Source: Phoronis ovalis
Taxonomy: Eukaryota; Phoronida; Phoronidae
NCBI GenBank assembly: GCA_028565635.1
Contig: JAOXYB010022292.1
Coordinates: forward strand, 1-16,972
Direction: 5' to 3'
Length of the DNA stretch: 16,972 nucleotides
Shown here: one piece after another, positions 8,701-15,672 of the stretch
How positions within the stretch are numbered: position 1 is the first letter of the stretch
Layout of the letters: the number at the start of each line of letters is the position of its first letter
Notes under the pieces: generated by a model
The model's input: only the letters and a program-made list of their open reading frames with translations
Database searches by the model: none
What the model was told of the DNA's origin: nothing
Made by a program: the position numbers and the translations under genes

Positions 8701-11700
8701 ATATTATAATCTGATCATATAAACCAATGTACATAAGCAATCAATCCTATATAAATATATATCCACTAGCAGTATACTGTTAAAAAAAATAATGCCAATA
8801 TAAACTGGCATTAGACATGCATAAATATAGAAATAATAAAAATAAGACATACTTAGCTAAAAAATATATAATGTTGCTCTGGGATATATACATGTATAAA
8901 ACTCCTAGTGCTGCTCAAGACCAATGGCAGTTTCACTTCAGTATGCATAGAAAACCAGTAGCAATTTATACATGGATTATTACTATGTAGATGTACCAAA
9001 CAAATATACACTATTCATGGAGAACATGCCTAATATATTTATATACTAACCAAACGAAATCACAACTCATGTAAAGTTGTTGATTAATCATAAATAATTC
9101 CAGGGTAGTTTACAAGCTAGACAGCTAGTTCACAGTTCTGGCTCTACAAGCCTGTGTCTCGCATGCAAACAATCTCAGAAATGTTTACAGACTACTATAC
9201 AATACATATTTTTTTGCGCTATACTGCTAAAAGATATATAATAACATTAATTTAAACTATAGACAGCATTATAAAAGTCCCAAAGAATTAAGTAAAATGT
9301 TCTTATGATTCTATTACTCCTATTAAAGAAAACTCTAAGAAAATATATGACATATTTACCAGGCATATAATAATAGAAGTGTCAACATATGCAACAATCA
9401 TAGTCCATGATATACTCATCATTCCAACTGTCATTTTAGTACTGCATGGTTTATAACTAAATTCCTATCATGACAAATCTTTCTAAACACCTACATTTTA
9501 TACTTCCACACATCCTCTGTACTCCATAGATTATGTAGCATCCAACATATTAACAATACAATAATTTAGAATGACTAATTTTACCAAAATTGAGCTCTGC
9601 TTACAAACTGAAGTCTGTCATCTTCTCTTCTAACTGCTTTGTTAAGTTTAAATTTTTCCACTTAAATCTTATGATATCATTGGCTAAAATAAGTATTCGA
9701 CCTCAGGTCAAATTTTGTATTCAGACTAAATGAAACCACTTATTTGACCCACTTATTAGTATTCGAACAAACCACTTGTTTGTATTCAAATGAACCACTT
9801 ATTTCTAAACCACTTATTTTGAGAAAACTAAGTATTCAATTTTGTATTCGAACGAACCACTTATTTCTGAACCACTTATTTTGAGAAAAATAAGTATTCG
9901 ATTTTGTATTCGAACGAACCACTTATTTCTGAACCACTTATTTTGAGAAAAATAAGTCTTCAAATACTAACAGAATACTTAAGTACCACTTAATAAGTAT
10001 TCGAGCTGGGTAAGGGAAGCCTTTTAACTCAACTTTGTGGCTCAAACAATCAGCAGCAATGAGCAAAAAGATGCCGGGTTCTATTCCTGCAGGGACACAA
10101 TATAAAAGGTAAGTATGACTATGTGTTGTTTACATTTCTGTGATGTTTGTCAGTCCATAGCATGATGAGTGAGGGTGGGTGTACGGTGGTTAGAGGTATA
10201 AGAATTATAGTATAATGGTCAATGGAGAAAAGTTACAAGTCAAGTTCCATAACCACTTTATTTCCTTAATAATATTCTATACTTTTTTTTCATTTCTTCA
10301 CTGAATCTCCCACAACAAAAAACAGTGTCACAACTTATTTTTTTACCCTCTTATCAAAGAAATTTATTTAGGCACTAGGAAGTTCACAGTTATTCTGTAG
10401 TCGCTCTAGCACATGCATGTGAAAGTCTACAGCAAATGTCATGTACATGCTGCAATTATTATTAATGTTTTATAGGTGCCTAGATTGAAATTGGGACATA
10501 GGACTGGGTATTAAAATAAATGTACAGGATGTTTATGTAGTGCTGTGGGTCATTGTGGAAGTGACTGACAAGCCATAGGACATGGGAGAGGATAAATAAA
10601 TGTACGCATGAATCTTTGCGAGATGGGACAGGATACAAAAATGAACAGGACAGTATTTGAGGGGTCGGGTGGGTTATATAGCTAGACCCTCATTTATTTA
10701 CCATTTAAATAAAAATTCATGCAATATCAGCATTACGTTTTTTTCAAGCAAAATGTTTCTTGAAACTTTAACATTTGTGCTATGTCATGCTGGCATTTTT
10801 GGACTCATCTAGGGTCTAGATTAGTCTAGGTTTGTTGTGCTGAAATTGATGGAAATGACACGGGTCTGCAGGATATTGGATGTTGTCAATACATATGAGC
10901 ATAACTGAGGACAACAAAACAAGAAATAAGATCTAAACAGGGGTGCACTACTGTAGATTTTTCATTGAAATAGGTTTAAAGTTTTACAACTAACTATTTT
11001 ATTTAATTCCATCCTTTCCTATTAATGCATATACAAACCATATCTCACATTTTTACCTTGTTTATCTATCACTAGCACCCGCTAGTAAATAACTTGTTAT
11101 AGCAAGCAAATAGTTGATGAGCAATATAATGTAATTTAAACAAAATGATCATACTACTACTTACCGTTCAAGTCCTTCCATTTTCGGTTCCCAATACTCC
11201 TCAATTCTAAAACAATTATATGTAAAATTTTTCTTCAAGAAATATTATTTTTTGAAGCATTTTTATGTGTGTCTTTGCATAGTCGCAGAAAACCTTTCAG
11301 CACCTAAATCTAACAAGTTTAATATTAGAAGCTTCCTTGTAAGGATGCTTCTAATTTTCTCAGTTCCTACATTTCTCATTTGAATCAGATAATTGATTTT
11401 ATTTATTAAATATCTCTGATATTTATATTGCACACAGTACCATTAGATCAAGCTTTTATGGCGTTAAAACAGATTTAAAACAATGAAGTTCTGCACATTA
11501 CCCATCCTGTTGTATGAAGCTCTGCACATTACCCATCCCTTAATATGAATCCCCGTAATTGCCTCACTGGTGAAAAAATTGTAATCAGTGGCAGATTTAG
11601 GGGCATGGAAGGTGCGTACTCCCCTCTGAAGCAGTCAACTGTCCTCTTCCAAAAAGTAGTCTTTTTTCTACCACTGATAATTTCTTATGATATCTCTTGA

Positions 11701-12515
11701 TCATAACATTTACCTTCTATAAGAAATACTAGTAATTTGGTGAAGTCCTTTGACCTTTCGTTTCATAATTTCTGCACATGATATGGTTTTGGTTACTGCG
11801 GCACCAGATCCATTCCATGTAATTTGATGTATAGTAGGTTCCTACAGATACAAAATGTGGAACACTATGATAGCCTCAAATTGAAATATTAAAATATTTT
11901 GAAATATTGAGGTCCAACAGAAAGATTTGTTCTACAATGTAGCTTTTATGATGACATTGTAATAAATCTCTTATCATAATTAGGAGACCAAAAGAAGCTA
12001 ATGGGCATTAATGTATAAGTAGTATACATTTACTGAAACAATAAATATTAAATATAAGTCCCTAGGAAACCTTATCCCTATCATTAGTTGCCCCAAATGA
12101 CACCCAGGCTGCTCTGTCGATCCAGTTGTTTCCTATGATCTACAGATATGATATCAAAGAGCAGCTAGCTAGAAGACAATATCACATATTTTATTACTTC
12201 TAATAGGTAACTCTTCCAACAGAGTTGTTTCACTACAGATTCTCTGGAAGAGGAAGGTGATGACAGTATGATAGATGCAAGAAAATGTATTAGTTAACTT
12301 GATGAAGATCGAGGTGTGTAAAAATCTGTTGTTTACAAACTAACTGCCTCATTTTTCTCATGGTTTTACCTTAATCTTCTTTATAGCAAATCCCATCAAA
12401 TTTCTAATCTTACTACCACCACTGACTTTCATATGAACAGCTTCAGCAGAGATTGGGAGATTTGTTGGCACTTCACTCTCTATCTCTTTTACTTCACCCT
12501 TTGAGTAATTGTCCA
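5478..12515 (-). CDS. Rpp25l: Rpp25-like (Alba family) subunit of RNase P/MRP, five coding exons
   Basis: Joining 12515-12370, 11841-11714, 11206-11165, 6694-6620 and 5724-5478 gives 638 nt. With one base of a split ATG this makes 212 codons plus stop. Every junction has GT/AG ends and agrees in phase. Matches to animal Rpp25/Rpp25L, as I know the family, are GSKIRNL (34-40), GSGAAVTKTISCAEIMKR (60-77), KGLHQIT (80-86), IPAVTILLSKDPLD (113-126) and GYQAPG (131-136). The Alba domain is about residues 27-125. In the family, Rpp25 pairs with Rpp20 and binds the P3 region of RNase P and MRP RNAs, acting in nuclear tRNA and rRNA processing. The tail (about 155-212) is Lys-rich with a classical basic nuclear-localisation-type cluster, PKKKRKQ, at 179-185. 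Vertebrate homologues are roughly 160-200 aa, so the length fits. Confidence 0.9.
6039..6215. mobile_element. 177 bp MITE with perfect 18 bp terminal inverted repeats
   Basis: AGTCACTAGAGCAAAATG (6039-6056) is the exact reverse complement of 6198-6215. Allowing one mismatch the match extends to 23 bp (next bases CTGG/CCAG). The element lies in intron 4 of the Rpp25-like gene. The plus-strand frame 6054-6242 simply starts inside the left terminal repeat and is not a gene. No clear target-site duplication was found, so the superfamily is not assigned. Confidence 0.7.
6620..6694 (-). CDS. Rpp25l: Rpp25-like, fourth coding exon
   Basis: 75 nt, acceptor TTTTTTTTCAG and donor CCAGG|GTAAGAC. It reads LKVNRDIPAVTILLSKDPLD then ATLP, with a split Gly codon (GG|G) joining the last exon as GYQAPG. 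The Ile-Pro-Ala-Val ... Leu-Leu-Ser-Lys-Asp-Pro run is a family hallmark. It lies 4470 bp from the preceding exon, the longest intron in the gene. Confidence 0.9.
6695..7220. other. Intron 3 of the Rpp25-like gene, right of exon 4: no supported gene
   Basis: The plus-strand frame 6759-7064 has no domain. It contains the short run SARTKH, reminiscent of a histone H3 N-terminus, but nothing after it fits, and I do not call it. The stretch ends near a CCAAT-box-like site (listed separately). Confidence 0.4.
7067..7143. promoter_or_regulatory. CCAAT-box and TATA-like pair (weak)
   Basis: CCTGATTGGCT (7067-7077) is the reverse complement of AGCCAATCAGG, a good NF-Y/CCAAT box. TATAAATA follows at 7136-7143, with several CpGs between. 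No transcript is evident downstream on the plus strand, and the site lies inside an intron of the minus-strand gene. It may be a relict promoter of a repeat or an intronic start site. Low confidence. Confidence 0.2.
7221..8050. mobile_element. ~830 bp inverted-repeat element carrying a decayed coding fragment
   Basis: Left arm 7221-7255 and right arm 8020-8050 are inverted copies. The core GGTGTGTTTCAGGGAAC (7239-7255) is exactly complementary to 8020-8036, and outside it AGGTCTAAA plus an A-run matches AGGCCTAAA plus an A-run. Inside both arms lie GTAGGTAGGG-type words in the same orientation. The interior is richer in CpG than the surroundings and has a broken minus-strand reading (7320-7701). 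It lies in intron 3 of the Rpp25-like gene. The pair could also be two separate insertions of one repeat in opposite orientation. Confidence 0.5.
7320..7701 (-). pseudogene. Decayed coding fragment of unknown family inside the inverted-repeat element
   Basis: On the minus strand, an ATG at 7701 opens 38 codons (MYSKPSREYYDDGHFYQQ and on) to a stop at 7587-7585. A second frame then stays open for about 62 codons from near 7612, including FKVINFSSTFEDFKDEYS and LASNPEGPWTTVSQKDD, to TGA at 7426-7424. The same frame continues to TAG at 7322-7320, with an acidic run DGEDDESCD. Hydrophilic, balanced composition suggests once-coding DNA broken by a frameshift and stops. I do not recognise the family. 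The plus-strand open frame over the same region (7324-7713) reads less like a protein. Confidence 0.3.
8051..8381. other. Intron DNA between two repeat elements, no gene seen
   Basis: AT-rich, with a local GC-rich patch CCCGTCGGCGGG near 8172 that can form a small hairpin. TTAATTAATTA-like words occur near 8270 and 8355. No coding or RNA gene was recognised. Confidence 0.45.
8635..8844. repeat. Pair of ~52 bp imperfect direct repeats, 158 bp apart
   Basis: 8635-8690 and 8793-8844 share a pattern of the form TGYCAAT..AAACTGG..TTAGAYATGCATA..AGAAATAATAAA. They lie just inside the left arm of the 1635 bp element, so part of its interior was duplicated. Confidence 0.6.
9788..9960. repeat. 62 bp tandem array, about 2.8 copies
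   Basis: Units begin at 9788, 9851 and 9913 with the word AACGAACCACTTATTTC or a close variant. Units two and three are almost identical for about 45 bases. Each unit holds a hairpin CTTATTTTGAGAAAAATAAG and the word TATTCGA. A partial, more diverged unit lies at 9760-9787. The array forms the right subterminal arm of the 1635 bp element. Confidence 0.75.
10037..10100 (+). repeat. tRNA-like SINE head, degenerate
   Basis: GTGGCTCAA (10037-10045) resembles a Pol III A box. GGGTTCTATTCCTGC (10077-10091) matches the B-box consensus GGTTCGANTCC at 10 of 11 core positions, with a partly paired T-arm (4 of 5 bp, one wobble). The D-arm loop is too long for a working tRNA. A short tail with AATATAAAAGG follows. 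It starts 20 bp right of the 1635 bp element. I read it as the tRNA-derived end of an old SINE rather than a tRNA gene. Confidence 0.35.
10101..11164. other. Intron 3 of the Rpp25-like gene, left of exon 3: nothing recognised
   Basis: AT-rich intron with no long open frame. ATGGTTAGAGG-like text near 10188 and repeated GGACATAGGACTGGG/CATAGGACATGGGAGAGG phrases (10492-10595) suggest decayed repeats, but no unit could be defined. Confidence 0.4.
11165..11206 (-). CDS. Rpp25l: Rpp25-like, third coding exon (42 nt micro-exon)
   Basis: Acceptor TTGTTTTAG and donor CG|GTAAGT. With the split Arg codons on both sides it reads IEEYWEPKMEGLE, corresponding to the variable acidic/Trp segment between the second helix and the last strand of the family. 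It is too short to stand out as an open frame and is supported by phase continuity and splice sites on both sides. Confidence 0.85.
11324..11355. repeat. Near-perfect 32-base hairpin
   Basis: ATTAGAAGC-T-TCCTT-GT-AAGGA-T-GCTTCTAAT: 14 base pairs with one T/T mismatch and a minimal loop. It lies in intron 2 of the Rpp25-like gene. It is too short for a microRNA precursor and was possibly left by a palindromic insertion. Confidence 0.65.
11483..11544. repeat. 31 bp tandem duplication
   Basis: Two adjacent units start at 11483 and 11514 with ATGAAGYTCTGCACATTACC and remain near-identical for about 26 bases. Intronic, no other role visible. Confidence 0.7.
11714..11841 (-). CDS. Rpp25l: Rpp25-like, second coding exon (central Alba segment)
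   Basis: 128 nt, acceptor ATCTGTAG and donor AG|GTAAATG. It reads EPTIHQITWNGSGAAVTKTI and on through SCAEIMKRKVKGLHQITSIS to a split Arg codon (AG|A). This is the most conserved segment of the family: Gly-Ser-Gly, the Ser-Cys-Ala-Glu-Ile helix with adjacent Lys/Arg, and Gly-Leu-His-Gln. Confidence 0.9.
12370..12515 (-). CDS. Rpp25l: Rpp25-like, first visible coding exon
   Basis: Acceptor CTATTTAAG|TGGACAAT and donor AAG|GTAAAA. After two bases (TG) the frame reads DNYSKGEVKE through GSKIRNLMGFAIKKIK, 48 codons, ending in phase 0. Family members begin Met-(Asp/Glu)-x-Tyr/Phe, so the TG is best read as the last two bases of an initiator ATG whose A ends the previous exon. The genomic base before TG is the G of the AG acceptor, so there is no contiguous ATG. 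The next in-frame Met (29) would cut into the Alba domain. Confidence 0.85.
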
Positions 12516-13150
12516 CTTAAATAGAAAAGACCATTATTTTAATTCGAACTGACCTGCATGGGTATTAATATATCTTTTCTTAAGCCCAGGCTTTAATTTC
12601 CACCAATGTATAAATACCTATGTCCACATTAACAGGATCAGACCACTTTTACAGTAGCCAGTTATATTGCCCTATAGCAGCCTGTGGTTGCATGTACTTC
12701 AAAAACACTATTAACCAGTATCAATTCCTCACAACTTTTTATTCCTGTGTATTAATTCCCTGAAGTGTGTTCTGTTCATGTCCTTATGAATACACAAAAT
12801 GACTTTATCAAACTATATAGAATGAAATTCATGTAAAGTCTGTCATCTGTCACACAACATTTCAGTGGTCGAAGTGTGATGAGCTTGAGAATGAAAATAT
12901 AAAGCTACATCTTGTTGCTGTAGAAGTGAACTATGTTATAAATCCAATTGGGGCATGAAACCTGGTGAGTATGGGACAGCACGGGCTCTTCACTGTTTTT
13001 GTGATTGCATGAAGATTTCCCGGCCAGATTTAGTGTTATTCTTGAACAGCAGAATTTAATATAGTACTGAATAAGGAAGAATTTTATAATTTTCTGATTG
13101 AAAGTTGAAGAATAGCTATTTGTGAACAGGTCAGTGCGTGGGTTTGAGTC
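12516..13150. other. Region upstream of the first visible Rpp25-like coding exon
   Basis: This should be the first intron or 5' UTR region of the Rpp25-like gene, because exon 12370-12515 starts at an acceptor. No exon ending in A before a strong donor was identified on the minus strand. GGGTTTGAGTCTGGG (from 13140) weakly resembles a Pol III B box. Confidence 0.4.
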
Positions 13151-13174
13151 TGGGACTAATAAAATTTAGTCCCA
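13151..13174. repeat. Hairpin, 9 bp perfect stem
   Basis: TGGGACTAA (13151-13159), a 6-base loop, TTAGTCCCA (13166-13174). The word TTAGTCCCA recurs at the left end of the MITE at 13413, so the two may be related. Confidence 0.6.
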
Positions 13175-13415
13175 TTTAGATAAAGTGTAGGGTACTATTT
13201 GATTTTTGGAGCATGTTGGCTAGAAGATAAAATAAAGATAAGGCATGGCCCTAAGATTGGCAATTAATAAGATAACACAGGAGCCACACTAGTGGATCAT
13301 ATATCATACATTTATTAACTTAAAATGAAAAACAACTTGCTAGCTAGTTGACTTGCATGCCTGCTTCTTGACCACACTGATTCCATACTGTTCGTGCTAA
13401 ATGCCTCTGGAATTA

Positions 13416-13837
13416 GTCCCAATAATAGGTCCAATATCTGACATGTCAGTCCAAAAACTTACCTGTTCGATGAAATTATTCATACTACAATGCTCTGATG
13501 GTCTTAGTTTGTTATTATGAAGGGAAGAAAGTGCAAATCTACACGTAAAAACAAGTCAGGTGGCTAAAAATCAGTGAATGGTCAATGTATAAGCCAGGGA
13601 GATGTCATTGCGGTGGCTTCGTATTTATTAAATTAAAATTCATTAAAATTTAAAAAATACTGTGTAATAATAAATATTTATACATTTTTCACTTGATACT
13701 AACAAACTAAGACCATCAGAGCATTACTGTATGAGAATTTTCCTAGTTTTTGTTAATTTGGAAAGACGATTGTTTTTGAATACTAGGAATTAAGTGTTAG
13801 GTCCAATATGTGAGATATTGGCGGCTATTATTAGGAC
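13416..13837. mobile_element. 422 bp palindromic MITE flanked by TTA (Tourist/Harbinger-like)
   Basis: Outer arms: the reverse complement of 13415-13443 matches 13809-13838, apart from small differences around GATATTGG and CTATTATT. Inner arms: AATGCTCTGATGGTCTTAGT plus six more bases (13489-13514) are exactly complementary to 13700-13725, 26 of 26. Direct TTA trinucleotides sit immediately outside both ends (13413-13415 and 13838-13840). Since TTA is not self-complementary, this supports a 3 bp target duplication, typical of PIF/Harbinger-derived MITEs. The minus-strand frame at 13797-13985 starts inside the element and is not a gene. The left arm carries a perfect minus-strand donor, CAG|GTAAGT, at 13463. 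Confidence 0.65.
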
Positions 13838-13840
13838 TTA

Positions 13841-14391
13841 TCAACTTTATAATCTGATATGTGAGGCTTTTGTCGAACAGTTCTGGACTCTTTGGTAGTA
13901 CTTTTGGTAGTATCCTCCAAATATCTGTCCGATCAATCACATATAAACTAAGCAAGTATATGTGTTTGTAAATGCTCAATATCACTAGTCATTCATTCTA
14001 CAATAACCGGGACCGTTACGCAATGTTCTCGTTGGTGTCACATTAAAAATAATAATAACGCTTCAAATGTGATGATGTATGTACTAATGGAAAGCCAAAT
14101 GTGCATATTTTATGAAAATTACCATTTTACTTCATGCCGTTTATGGTTCTATGATATTAAATTTATTTTGTTCTCAGGAAATAGATGTTTTCGTGTGTTT
14201 TCTGATGTCAGCAGTCGTATGTTGTTTTTGAAACCTTAAGTGTAAAAGTTACTTAAAAATCCTTCTGTCTGTTTTTCTGCTTTCGAAATTATCATTCATT
14301 AAGTTCCACTTGGAAATACAAAATATTTCCTAAAGTTACTCTATATTTTTCCACACGAGAGTATAATATACGGTCGTTGCAAAATTTCAAA
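13841..14391. other. Intergenic or upstream DNA, nothing recognised
   Basis: AT-rich DNA without open frames of note. CpG frequency begins to rise compared with the region to the left. No promoter element is clear enough to call. Confidence 0.4.
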
Positions 14392-14776
14392 CAGATACGT
14401 GACTACTTTTCTTTGGCCCAATTGCAAATTCACCGTAGTAGCTATACTCAAAGGGTGAAACAAAATTGAAGCTTTTTACTCATTAAAACTGTATCTTAAA
14501 TAGGTTAATTGTATAGCTTGTGTCGTTCATTAATCAGTATAAATATTTTACCTCTAGATATTACGTAAGATTGTGACCAGATACGTTACTACATTTTCAG
14601 CCCAATACACTGCAATAGTAAACGCTGTATCAACTCTGTCTATTTTCTTATGAACTACATCCAATCAGTTAACATTTAAGCATGTGAACACTTACGTTAT
14701 TGATAAACTGCATGTGTGAGCCCGTTTTTAATTTTCATTAAAATATGCAATATTACGTTATCAACAGATACGTGAC
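14392..14776. repeat. CAGATACGTNAC motif repeated at ~186 bp spacing
   Basis: CAGATACGTGAC at 14392-14403, CAGATACGTTAC at 14578-14589 and CAGATACGTGAC at 14765-14776 are spaced 186 and 187 bp. The second and third copies are each preceded by ATATTACGT. The first two are followed by ACTAC..TTTTC..GCCCAAT. A fourth copy in the opposite orientation lies at about 15487 (GTAACGTATCTG). This looks like a strongly decayed ~186 bp tandem repeat or a set of spaced binding sites. Confidence 0.5.
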
Positions 14777-14970
14777 CACTAAACGTCTCAGTGCTAAATT
14801 TACGCGTGCATGCAAATTTTCAAACGCGCTTGATTAGAAATAGCAGAGCATGACGGGAAATCTTTTTCTCCTGCATCACGCCATTGAAACGTCGAGAACC
14901 TTCTTTCCACGCAAAGTTTTAAGTGCAAAAAAAATTGCATTTCGAGGAGAACATACGTATAAAAGAGTAA
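14740..14970. promoter_or_regulatory. CpG-richer patch, candidate promoter region
   Basis: About 230 bases with roughly fifteen CpGs, well above the rest of the window, including ACGCGTGC, ACGCGC and ACGTCGAGA. A TATAAAAG at 14958-14965 faces the plus strand. On the plus strand an ATG at 14850 opens 39 codons to a donor-like AGA|GTAAGT at 14967, which could be a first exon but has no domain support. Alternatively this is the upstream promoter of the minus-strand Rpp25-like gene. Neither is proven. Confidence 0.25.
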
Positions 14971-15672
14971 GTAGCATTACAAATAATGATACCAACCATT
15001 TTTTTATCAACTCATTTTCAGTGATATACACGCGTTAAAACTTAAATGGTGCACACACACGTTTTAAAATCGCATGCTTGTTTGATATAAACATATGATA
15101 ACGTAAACCTGTTTCGTTTTGGTAACGTAACCGTCATTCCATGGATTTTGATTAAGTCGCATTCGCATGTACTCTAAACATTAATTGTAATTGTGTTTCA
15201 ATATCGCAACACATTACAGTCATGGCAGAAACAATATACTAGTCTATGAAAGTCGTTAAAAAAATAATGATTTTGACTGATCACGAACCTGTGTAAATGA
15301 AATGAAAAAAGAAACAAAAATTAACAGGTTTTAGCAATATACAGAATTTTTTCTTGATTCAAATTTTTAATTTAAAATGTGTAGAATTAACATGTAAATG
15401 AACAATGCTTTAAAACTACATCGAAGGTGGTGGAAAGTTTAGAATTCGAGCATGTTTTAAAAAATAATGTTTGCGTTTGCGTATATGGTAACGTATCTGT
15501 GCCAAAATGTTCTCATCATTAATTGTTTGAATAATACCATTCAAATACATAAATATGTTTACGCCTATACGGTTGAGTGTTAAATATAAAATCATTGACA
15601 AAAAGGTTTACATTTTATTGTTTTATAGATATCGTTTGCATGATTTTTTGCGTTTATTTGAGTTTCACCAGA
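14971..15672. other. Intergenic DNA left of the transposase-like pseudogene, no gene seen
   Basis: AT-rich with scattered TAACGT words (15095, 15124, 15490). The minus-strand frame 15416-15601 has no support. The left boundary of the mobile element behind the pseudogene was not found. Confidence 0.4.

Larger units (their letters stand above)
8382..10016. mobile_element. 1635 bp non-coding element with 8 bp inverted ends and repeat-rich subterminal arms
   Basis: CCCTTACC (8382-8389) and its complement GGTAAGGG (10009-10016) bracket two arms full of one vocabulary: AAGTATTCGAA, AACCACTTATTT/AATG and TAAGTATTTGAA. Left arm is about 8382-8635, right arm about 9690-10016. The arms are loosely inverted relative to each other and unlike the flanks. 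The middle (about 8640-9680) is plain AT-rich DNA with no open frame of note. This layout fits a non-autonomous DNA transposon with subterminal repeats. No target-site duplication was found, so the exact ends and class are uncertain. Confidence 0.5.

Noticed and set aside
10037-10100. A functional tRNA gene
   Set aside because: B box and part of the T-arm are present, but the D loop is too long and no complete acceptor stem could be formed.
12236-12316. Possible plus-strand coding scrap (SLEEEGDDSMIDARKC)
   Set aside because: Short, bounded by stops, no convincing donor, and no recognisable family. It may be a transposon fragment but cannot be supported.
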